Source: SZAS-3 sp964386785 (GTDB taxonomy: Bacteria > Chlamydiota > Chlamydiia > Chlamydiales > JAAKFR01). From it: 64,000 bases of DNA. Positions 18,888-26,980 of the stretch are shown piece by piece. Position numbers and translations under genes: made by a program. The notes beneath the pieces are model-generated. The model was not told the DNA's origin. It did not search any database and worked only from the letters and a program-made list of their open reading frames with translations. Numbering within the stretch: position 1 is the first letter of the stretch; every line of letters begins with the position of its first letter. The stretch spans positions 52,201-116,200 of the forward strand of contig CAYLUD010000001.1 of the NCBI GenBank assembly GCA_964386785.1. The letters run 5' to 3'.

Positions 18888-20068
18888 TGTTTACTCAAAT
18901 GCTAGCGTATTTTTTTATCCGATTATTTGCTGGCTTGATGCGTCGGTTGCCCTACTCTGTTTTGCGGGGTTTCGGGCGCTGTATGGGATCTCTTGCATTC
19001 TGGATTTTGCCTTCCTTGCGAAAAAAAGCTTTAAGCAACCTACATATCGCCTTTGGAGATACCCTATCTGAACAAGAGCGATTTCAGATTGCTCGCCGTT
19101 CGTTTCAAAACCTTCTGATCACTTGCTGTGAATTACCTAAGTTGCCGTATACGGATTTGTCTACTTTTTTAGAAATCGCAGATCCGGATTCTGTCTTGAA
19201 TCTGCATGCACAAGGGCAGGGCATGATTTTCTTTTGTGGCCATCAGGCCAATTGGGAGATTCTATTCCCTGCAATTAATCACCTCATTCCTGGTGGAGTG
19301 GCTGTAGGGCGTCCCATCAAAAACCGTCGGCTTTATAATTGGATTCTATCCATTCGTCAGTCGCATGGGGGGACCATTCTCCTTCCCAAACAGGCCATGA
19401 AAGAGGGTTTACGAGCGATTCATCGAGGCTCCTATATTGGAATAGTAGGGGATCAATCCTTTCCAGAAAGTGGATATTCTTACCCTCTATTTGGGGTCCG
19501 CAGTTGGCTATCGCCCGCTCCTGCTCTACTTTCCTATCGTACGGGGGCCCCTCTCTTTGTTGTATCTGTGATCCGAACCAAAACTGGTTATCGCCTTGCA
19601 GCCTCTGCCCCGCTATGGCCAGACCTAACGCGTCCAGCAAAAGAAGCTGTCCCAGATCTTATGGATCAAGCAACCGCTCGATTAGAGGAATGTATTCGAG
19701 AGGCTCCAGATCAATGGATGTGGATACATGACCGATGGAAGCAACAGACCATCGATCATATCAAACGAGAATACCGTTATGGATATATTCTGGTTCTACG
19801 CGATCCTGATGATACTGAAATAGAACCTCTTTTGCGCCTTCTTTACCCTCGTAGCTTTCTCACTTTTCTCTCTCCTGATTCTCCTGATGTATGGGAACGC
19901 AATTATCGTTTTCAATTGGTGATCGACTGTGTGAACGTACCACAAGTGCGTCATCACTATCAGAAATTAGGAGCTCAAAAAGCAGAATATATTCCATATG
20001 ATCAACTCAAGACTACTCTGGTGAAACCTGAATGCCTATCTACCGTCTCTACCTTGACGCCTCCTTAG
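18887..20068 (+). CDS. htrB: Lipid A acyltransferase HtrB/LpxL
   Basis: Adds a secondary acyl chain to lipid A precursor at the inner membrane. N-terminal anchor MLAYFFIRLFAGLMRRLPYS, the catalytic HX4E motif in FFCGHQANWEI, GVAVGRPIKNRRLYNWI and the GIVGDQSFPESG segment are all typical of LABLAT acyltransferases. The canonical enzyme is about 300 residues; this one has roughly 90 extra C-terminal residues starting near EYRYGYILVLRD. The chlamydial HtrB (CT010) is, as I recall, also longer than E. coli LpxL. The gene starts on the last base of the preceding stop and overlaps rsmE by 37 bases. Confidence 0.92.
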   Translation: MFTQMLAYFFIRLFAGLMRRLPYSVLRGFGRCMGSLAFWILPSLRKKALSNLHIAFGDTLSEQERFQIARRSFQNLLITCCELPKLPYTDLSTFLEIADPDSVLNLHAQGQGMIFFCGHQANWEILFPAINHLIPGGVAVGRPIKNRRLYNWILSIRQSHGGTILLPKQAMKEGLRAIHRGSYIGIVGDQSFPESGYSYPLFGVRSWLSPAPALLSYRTGAPLFVVSVIRTKTGYRLAASAPLWPDLTRPAKEAVPDLMDQATARLEECIREAPDQWMWIHDRWKQQTIDHIKREYRYGYILVLRDPDDTEIEPLLRLLYPRSFLTFLSPDSPDVWERNYRFQLVIDCVNVPQVRHHYQKLGAQKAEYIPYDQLKTTLVKPECLSTVSTLTPP

Positions 20069-20724
20069 AGGAAGGCTCTACATATTCTCTGCCAAAAGAA
20101 GAATTGCATCACTTGATGCGAGTCCTTCGCTATGCTCCAGGTGACGAAATGGAAGTCGTCAATGGCAAGGGTAGATTGGCTATAGCTCGACTAGAACCCT
20201 CTCATCATATTTGCGTATTACATCATCAAGATTTTCCTAATCCTTACCGCCGTATTGTGGCGCAAGCATTGCCCCATCGAACGAAACTAGATTGGATTGT
20301 GGAAAAAGGAACAGAATTAGGTATGACCGAGCTGTGGCTATTTCCTGGCGTCCATAGCAAGAAAGAAGCTCTCTCTTCGAACCAACAATCCCGATTGCAT
20401 CATCTGTCGATTGCAGCCATCAAACAATGTGGATCCTTATTCCTACCTTCCATTCTATTGCAACCCCCTATCAAGGAATGGAGTTCTGTCCCTTGCTCTG
20501 CATTTTTTGGTTCTTTAGATCCGGCAGCTCCTTGGCTTACACCTCAGGAAGGAGACTCCATTCTCTTCATTGGCCCCGAATCAGGATTTGCTGCAGAAGA
20601 AATCCACCACTTACAATTCCTAGGAGCTCAGGGCGTTCATTTACATCCCCACATCTTAAGGACAGAGACAGCGGTGCTGGTGGGATTGGCATTATTACAG
20701 AATCGCAGTCGCCTATACAGTTAA
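20032..20724 (+). CDS. rsmE: 16S rRNA m3U1498 methyltransferase RsmE
   Basis: SPOUT-family methyltransferase acting on 16S U1498. N-terminal PUA-like part with LHHLMRVLRYAPGDEMEVVNG, then the SAM-binding knot: KLDWIVEKGTELGMTELWLF, IGPESGFAAEE and HILRTETAVLVGLALL. All family signatures (EKxxELGV, GPEGG, LRxETA) are recognisable, with PESG in place of PEGG. 230 residues is slightly under the usual 240. It overlaps htrB by 37 bases and converges on pyk, 31 bases away. Confidence 0.93.
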   Translation: MPIYRLYLDASLEEGSTYSLPKEELHHLMRVLRYAPGDEMEVVNGKGRLAIARLEPSHHICVLHHQDFPNPYRRIVAQALPHRTKLDWIVEKGTELGMTELWLFPGVHSKKEALSSNQQSRLHHLSIAAIKQCGSLFLPSILLQPPIKEWSSVPCSAFFGSLDPAAPWLTPQEGDSILFIGPESGFAAEEIHHLQFLGAQGVHLHPHILRTETAVLVGLALLQNRSRLYS

Positions 20725-20755
20725 TCGATTGAGCAAAAAAACGCAGATAGAGAAC

Positions 20756-22201
20756 TTAAATAAAAATTCTTTCTTGCGGCGTATTGGAAACGGCTTCTAC
20801 GATCATCATGTTCGTAGTACCCGCCCTTCCAAATGGAGTCCCAGCTGTGATCACGACCAAGTCTCCAAAGCGAAGGAACCCTTTGCTCACTGCAAATTCT
20901 TTCATTTTTTGATATGCTTCGTCAAAGTTTTTCACTCCCCTCTCTAAGATAGGGATCACACCCCAAGCAAGGGCTAATTGATGAAAGACATCCTCATTCG
21001 CTGTCATAGCTATCACAGGGATTTTAGGCCGCAATCTCGATAAAGCCCAAGCTGTTGCTCCACTCGTAGTGAAGACAAACAATGCTTTTGCATGAGAAAT
21101 ATACGCTGTTTTAATACTTGCTGCCGCAACAGAAGAGGGGACGTCCAGAATAACGTCCTTGGTCTGTTGTTTCAGAAATTCTTCATACCCAAAGTCCCGT
21201 TCTGTTTCATCAATAATTTCTTTCATGACCTGGACAGCTCGTGTGGGATAGGCTCCTACAGCTGTTTCTCCTGACAACATCACAGCACTCGTACTATCAT
21301 AGATCGCATTGGCTACATCGGATGCCTCTGCTCGAGTAGGACGTGGGTTTTGAATCATGGATTCTAACATCTGAGTCGCCGTCACTACGGGTTTCCCCGC
21401 ACTGTTGGCTCCAGCAATGATCCATTTCTGAAGTCTAGGCACCTGATGCAGAGGAAGTTCTACTCCTAAATCGCCTCGAGCTACCATAATACCATCGGCA
21501 GCAGCCAGGATCTCTGCAAAGTGATCGACCCCCTTACCATTTTCAATTTTTGCAATGATTTTGATGTGAGAAGCCCCCGCTTCATCTAAAAGAAATCGTA
21601 TATTACGCACATCCTCCGCGGAACGCACGAAGGAAGCTGCAATATAGTCCACCCCTTCTCGGCATCCAAATCGAATATCCGCAATATCTTGATCCGTTAA
21701 TGCAGGGACCTCCCAATCAAGACCTGGGATATTCACACCCTTAGTAGAGCGAATCAATCCACCATGCTCTACAATGAGTTGAGCTCCTTTCGAGGAAACG
21801 CTAGAGACGCGTAGAACGATATACCCATTATCAAACAGGACAACCATTCCTTTTTTTAATTCATCAATCACTCCAGCAGGTCGTAGCGAAGCTCTTTCGT
21901 GAGAACCTTCTACCTCTTCTCGATGGAGCCAAAATTCTTGACCTTCTTTTAACGCAACGCTTTCCTCTCGAAATCGCCCCAAACGAATCTCGGGCCCTTT
22001 TGTATCGAGCATAATTGCAAGCGGTACAGATAGTGTCTTTCGCACTTCGTGTAAGATACGAATACTCTTCCCATGTGTCTCATGAGAACCGTGAGAAAAG
22101 TTAAGACGCGCAATATTCATACCTGCGTGAACCAGTGCGATAACTTGATCGGGGGAATTACAAGCAGGCCCTAAAGTACATACAATTTTTGTTCGGGTCA
22201 T
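20756..22201 (-). CDS. pyk: Pyruvate kinase
   Basis: Last step of glycolysis (PEP + ADP to pyruvate + ATP). The 481-residue protein has NIARLNFSHGSHETH (PEP/K+ site), MLDTKGPEIRLG, IIAKIENGKGVDHFAEIL with the catalytic lysine signature, MVARGDLGVELP and the MLSGETAVGAYP region, plus the C-terminal allosteric-type domain. Divergent from uvrA, as in Chlamydia (CT332 next to CT333). Confidence 0.97.
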   Translation of the reverse strand: MTRTKIVCTLGPACNSPDQVIALVHAGMNIARLNFSHGSHETHGKSIRILHEVRKTLSVPLAIMLDTKGPEIRLGRFREESVALKEGQEFWLHREEVEGSHERASLRPAGVIDELKKGMVVLFDNGYIVLRVSSVSSKGAQLIVEHGGLIRSTKGVNIPGLDWEVPALTDQDIADIRFGCREGVDYIAASFVRSAEDVRNIRFLLDEAGASHIKIIAKIENGKGVDHFAEILAAADGIMVARGDLGVELPLHQVPRLQKWIIAGANSAGKPVVTATQMLESMIQNPRPTRAEASDVANAIYDSTSAVMLSGETAVGAYPTRAVQVMKEIIDETERDFGYEEFLKQQTKDVILDVPSSVAAASIKTAYISHAKALFVFTTSGATAWALSRLRPKIPVIAMTANEDVFHQLALAWGVIPILERGVKNFDEAYQKMKEFAVSKGFLRFGDLVVITAGTPFGRAGTTNMMIVEAVSNTPQERIFI

Positions 22202-22292
22202 CTATGTTCGTATTACATATCAATTTTTGCTAAAAAATGCCATGGTCTTTTTACCTTCTCGTCAGATGAAGGGATGGTCGTTTTTGTTATTA

Positions 22293-25200
22293 ATGGATAT
22301 AATTGATTGTGTGCAACACTCACAAATTGAGATTTACCATGCGTATACACATAATCTAAAAGGAGTATCTTGCAATCTACCTATCCATCGATGGACCGTA
22401 TTGACGGGTGTTTCTGGATCAGGCAAATCTTCATTGATCTTCGACACCCTGGTCCAAGAAGGTGCGACTCAATATCGACACCTGTTTCCTCCTAACACTC
22501 GATCTACAAAAAAACGAAACCGGTATGGCCGTCGTTGTCTAGCGATTCGGGGGCTACCACCCATCTTGTCTCTAACTCAGTCCTTCACCCCCACCACACC
22601 TCGTTCTACGCTTAGTTCCTTAATACACCTACAAGAAGGGTTGTCTCTTCTATATGCTCAATTTGCAACACCCTACTGTCCCATAGCACACAAACCTCTT
22701 GAGCAGCATACTGAGGAATCGATTCTGGCTTTCTTACGCCTTGAGCCTGCAGGACACCGTCTCCTGTTCCTGCGCCGATTGGCACCCTGTACATCTTCTA
22801 GTTCCTTACGAGCCCTCTTAATCAAAGATGGCTATGCTACATTACGAGTCAATAACGAATGGATAAATCTCTATGATACCCCATGTCCTGAATGGGTGGA
22901 GTCCGATATTGTAGAATTGCTCTTAGATCGCATCGAAGTCTCCCCCTATATGGGAATGAGAACGAGCAAGGCCATCCAGCAGGCATTGCAACATGAAGGG
23001 ACATGCCATGTGGTGAATGAGACTTCAGGGACTTCTTACCTATGGAAAACAGGCCATTATTCCCCAACGACGGGGCTGACCTACCCCCCTCTGAAGCCTT
23101 TAGATTTTCATCTGATATTCTCTCCAAATCTATCTCCCCATTCTTATGGACCGGGAATACAAGCCTATCCAGCTGCTGCACGCTGGCGTGACACTACCTT
23201 GCCTCAACTTCTATCCCTGCCCATTCCACAACTTATGGCGCTGTTGTATACTTCCCCCTTGCAAGAGGAAGAGGAGATCCTAGATGGCATCAGAAGCCGT
23301 CTAACGCCTCTTGTCGACCTAGGATTAACATACCTCTCGCTAGATCGTCGCATTTCTACTCTTTCACAGGGCGAGGCACAGCGGGCTCGGCTTGCAGCTG
23401 AAATTGGCGGCTCACTCACAGGTCTAGTTTATGTCCTAGATGAGCCGATGCAGGGGCTCCATGTGCGCGATCAGGCTCAGATGCTCCCTATTCTCAGGAA
23501 ATTGCGAGATCGTGGGAACACCTTACTTATTGTAGACCATCACCCATCTATGATCCGTGAGGCCGACGAAGTCATTGACTTTGGCCCTGGAGCAGGTCAA
23601 TTGGGAGGGGAAATTCTATATCAAGGACCCTTAGAAGGGTTATTGCATCACCCCACTTCACTGACTGGTGCTTATCTTTCTGGGCGTAGCCAACTATTTA
23701 CAACCACCTCGCAACCCCTGAGCGAAGCCTGGTTGGAATTTCATAATCTCCCCTACCGTAACCTCAAACCGAATACGTTCCGCATCCCGATCCACCGTCT
23801 GACTGCTGTAACAGGGGTTTCTGGATCAGGAAAATCAACTCTGTTGTTTGAGGTATTGCTTCCAGCCATGCAGCATGCATTGGGTCAACAACAAACGTCA
23901 CAGAATCGGTGTTCCTTGCTGGTAGGCGCGGAAGCATTTCAAAGTTGTATTACTTTAGAGCCAACTCCAACCTATATCCCCCGTCGTTCCGTTATCGCTA
24001 CCTACTTGGGAATCTTCGATGACATACGTCATCTGTTTGCCTCTTTACCCGAGAGTCAGCAACGAGGCTGGAGTGCCTCAATGTTCAGTTTTAATCGTTC
24101 CCCTTTACGTTGTCCGAGCTGTTCTGGTATGGGGTCCATTCCTTTAGAAGACGCAGATCAATTATGGACGATTTGTCCTGAGTGTGATGGGGAGAGGTTT
24201 ACCGATCCCATCTTAGAAGCCCGGTATAAGGGTCGTTCGATCGCAGACCTACTGGACAGCACCGTTACCGAGGCTTATGCCCTTCTTTCTCATCTCCCCG
24301 CTATCAAGAAAGTATTTCCTCTCCTCATCGATATTGGGCTTGGATACGTCACTCTTGGCCAACCTATCTTTTCATTATCTGGGGGAGAATATCAAAGGCT
24401 GTACATAGCGAAACAACTAGGAAAACCGTCAAATGGACCCACCCTGTACCTCTTAGATGAGCCCTCAAGAGGTTTGCATCCTCATGATCTGCATGGTGTA
24501 TGGAAACTCTTTTCGGCTTTGCTCCATCAAGGGCACACAATTGTCGTGGTGGAGCATCACCTTGAGCTCATTCGTGCGTGCGACTGGGTGATTGAGATGG
24601 GACCTACTGGAGGAGATGGTGGTGGCTACTTATTAGCCGCGGGCACTCCGAACGAACTTAGCACCTCACCAACACCGACAGGACAGGCTCTATCTCTTGT
24701 CCACTCCTCTGGCATAGATCCCACTCCCCCTCCTCTTCTACCAACCTGGAATACAATCCAGATACGAGACGCTGAAGCAAAAAATCTGCAACATATCTCA
24801 TTAGATATTCCCAAGCAGAAACTGACAGTCGTCTGTGGACCCATGGGATCCGGGAAAAGTGCCTTACTCATCGACACCTTACATGCCGCTGCATTGCGCT
24901 ATTACGGAATGCAACTATTCCCTACCCTATGCACTGTTCCTTCTCCTGAAGTCCATTCCATTCAAGGACTTACACCCACAGCTGTTTTGGGATCGTGGCA
25001 TGATCCCATAGAATCATCTCTTGGCGAGGCAACGCGATTGACAGAGATCCTCCATGTACTGTTTCATTTGCGAGGAGAGTCAAAAAATGAAACGGAAAGC
25101 AAGTCTCTCTCTCCGAATGAGCTATGCACCATAATGACACAAAAACAAGGATCCTACGTCATTCTATTGGCTCCCCTACCACAAGAATCCTCTCGAACTG

Positions 25201-26810
25201 TGGAGCTCTCTCTACAACGCTGGTCACGAGAAGGATGGGTGCGTATTCGATATGGAACATCTTATTACGATATAGACGATCCCATTCCTTGGGACCTCCA
25301 TCAAAACGATTCTCTTGCTCTCGTAATTGATGAAATGAGAATAGGAACAGCTTCTACTAAACGCCTAGAAGAATCGATTATAAAAGCTTTTCAGACAGGG
25401 GGAGGGCATCTGCTCATCTCTATAGATGGCTATGATCAGCCCTACTCTCTGCGCACCTTAGAATCTGGGTACGGAATCCATCATCACAAAACAGAACGAT
25501 TCCTAGGCTCTCTTCCATATTCTGACGCTATGCATCTACCCCTTTGTCAATTACTTTCCTATTTAGAGCACGAGATTCCTCAGGATATCCATGTATTTTT
25601 CACTCTCAACGTGCTGATTGCATTAGGATTAGGTCAATACACGCTCCATACACCACTCGCTCAGCTCAATCATGAGGAACAAATTCGTTGTAGCTGGGCG
25701 TCTATATTATCCACGCCTCTGCGAGGGCTGACCTATCTACTAGACGAACGCTCTCTAGGGCTAGTCGCTGGTGAACAGGAACGTTTTGTACATATTCTGA
25801 AACACCTCCTTACCCAGGGCCATACTATTCTTTTGGCTGCCAATGATCCCTTTTGGTTACACCATGCCGATTACGTGATCTCTTTGGGATATGGAGCTGG
25901 AAAAACAGGGGGGCATCTGCTCTATGCAGGCTCGTCATACAACCCGAAGCCTAACCCACCGATACGTACTATTACCAAACAGCACCGTCATCCAACCCAT
26001 GCATTACATGGGAATGGATGGACGGTCCCTATAGGGGGAGGTCTTTCTATTTTCTCTTCTTCTGACCCTCTCTCACTATCTTGGTGGTCTCTATTGCACG
26101 AGGCATTAGCGCCCCATTTTCCTCGACGGTCCATGTTGAGCTTACTTCCTACTTTTTCTTCTGGCTTGCGTGTAGCTGATGTAACCGGCCTTGCCCCGTT
26201 GCTCCGTAGTTTTTATTCTTTACTTCCTGCTGCCGCTGCAGAAGGGTTGTCTCCCATCCACTTTGATCCTAAAAACCCACTAGGTCAATGTACGACCTGC
26301 CTTGGGCTGGGAGGGTACCACGAGGTTTCTTCTGACGTCGTGCCGTGTCCATACTGTGAGGGGTCAGGATTACATGCTGCAGCCTTAGCTGTACGCTATC
26401 GCAACGCCCATCTAGGGCAGGTATTACAACAATCGATTACAGAAATATCAAATGTATTTTCCTTTTTACCAAAGGTTCATTCATTTTGCTTGCTATTAGA
26501 ACGATGGGGCCTTGGAGATCTACCGCTCAACCGTTCTATATCGTCTCTATCCAGTATCGAACAGCAGACTTTGCGACTCTTCCGCATCTTGAAATCATCC
26601 AACTCTATGATTCTCATGGACCGCCCTACTATGGGTATGGAATCGGGAGATGTCATGCGGTGGATTCCTTTATTTGAAGAAGCTATCGAGCGAGGTGTTT
26701 CCTTTTTGCTGTATGATGTTCACCCCATCTGGAAAGAACTGGGCTACACGATTCATATGGTACCCAATCAAAGACCTAGTACCCTGCGATGTACATCTAT
26801 ATCTTCGTAA
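22293..26810 (+). CDS. uvrA: UvrA, tandem-duplicated form with degenerate second copy
   Basis: Damage-recognition ATPase of nucleotide excision repair. The open frame begins with TTG at 22227; ATG 22293 (MDIIDCVQHSQIEIYHAY) is preferred as it begins just before the homologous IEIYHAYTHNLKGV and leaves room for the divergent pyk promoter. About 1505 residues. Four ABC-type modules can be traced (numbering from 22227): intact Walker A near 61 and 530, signatures STLSQGEAQRARL (377) and FSLSGGEYQRL (716), Walker B VLDEPMQGLH and LLDEPSRGLH. The second half keeps Walker A GPMGSGKSAL (870) but its signature reads AQLNHEEQ, and the fourth module has lost the P-loop, the signature (LSSIEQQ) and the Walker B Glu (MDRPTMG). 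Zinc motifs CPSC/CPEC and CTTC/CPYC survive; the first one is lost (CPIAHKP). Confidence 0.9.
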   Translation: MDIIDCVQHSQIEIYHAYTHNLKGVSCNLPIHRWTVLTGVSGSGKSSLIFDTLVQEGATQYRHLFPPNTRSTKKRNRYGRRCLAIRGLPPILSLTQSFTPTTPRSTLSSLIHLQEGLSLLYAQFATPYCPIAHKPLEQHTEESILAFLRLEPAGHRLLFLRRLAPCTSSSSLRALLIKDGYATLRVNNEWINLYDTPCPEWVESDIVELLLDRIEVSPYMGMRTSKAIQQALQHEGTCHVVNETSGTSYLWKTGHYSPTTGLTYPPLKPLDFHLIFSPNLSPHSYGPGIQAYPAAARWRDTTLPQLLSLPIPQLMALLYTSPLQEEEEILDGIRSRLTPLVDLGLTYLSLDRRISTLSQGEAQRARLAAEIGGSLTGLVYVLDEPMQGLHVRDQAQMLPILRKLRDRGNTLLIVDHHPSMIREADEVIDFGPGAGQLGGEILYQGPLEGLLHHPTSLTGAYLSGRSQLFTTTSQPLSEAWLEFHNLPYRNLKPNTFRIPIHRLTAVTGVSGSGKSTLLFEVLLPAMQHALGQQQTSQNRCSLLVGAEAFQSCITLEPTPTYIPRRSVIATYLGIFDDIRHLFASLPESQQRGWSASMFSFNRSPLRCPSCSGMGSIPLEDADQLWTICPECDGERFTDPILEARYKGRSIADLLDSTVTEAYALLSHLPAIKKVFPLLIDIGLGYVTLGQPIFSLSGGEYQRLYIAKQLGKPSNGPTLYLLDEPSRGLHPHDLHGVWKLFSALLHQGHTIVVVEHHLELIRACDWVIEMGPTGGDGGGYLLAAGTPNELSTSPTPTGQALSLVHSSGIDPTPPPLLPTWNTIQIRDAEAKNLQHISLDIPKQKLTVVCGPMGSGKSALLIDTLHAAALRYYGMQLFPTLCTVPSPEVHSIQGLTPTAVLGSWHDPIESSLGEATRLTEILHVLFHLRGESKNETESKSLSPNELCTIMTQKQGSYVILLAPLPQESSRTVELSLQRWSREGWVRIRYGTSYYDIDDPIPWDLHQNDSLALVIDEMRIGTASTKRLEESIIKAFQTGGGHLLISIDGYDQPYSLRTLESGYGIHHHKTERFLGSLPYSDAMHLPLCQLLSYLEHEIPQDIHVFFTLNVLIALGLGQYTLHTPLAQLNHEEQIRCSWASILSTPLRGLTYLLDERSLGLVAGEQERFVHILKHLLTQGHTILLAANDPFWLHHADYVISLGYGAGKTGGHLLYAGSSYNPKPNPPIRTITKQHRHPTHALHGNGWTVPIGGGLSIFSSSDPLSLSWWSLLHEALAPHFPRRSMLSLLPTFSSGLRVADVTGLAPLLRSFYSLLPAAAAEGLSPIHFDPKNPLGQCTTCLGLGGYHEVSSDVVPCPYCEGSGLHAAALAVRYRNAHLGQVLQQSITEISNVFSFLPKVHSFCLLLERWGLGDLPLNRSISSLSSIEQQTLRLFRILKSSNSMILMDRPTMGMESGDVMRWIPLFEEAIERGVSFLLYDVHPIWKELGYTIHMVPNQRPSTLRCTSISS

Positions 26811-26980
26811 CGCTACGCAGTCCCTATTTGACATCCCGCCCTTTTCTCCATATCAACCGATGTTCCAGAGCAATGAAAAATTCTCCATACACCTTGTGTT
26901 GCCTGTCCTAAATTTCTGCATGGATTTGTGATTTTACTATCCTCTCTCACAAGAAATACAGTATACAACCAATCAGATTG

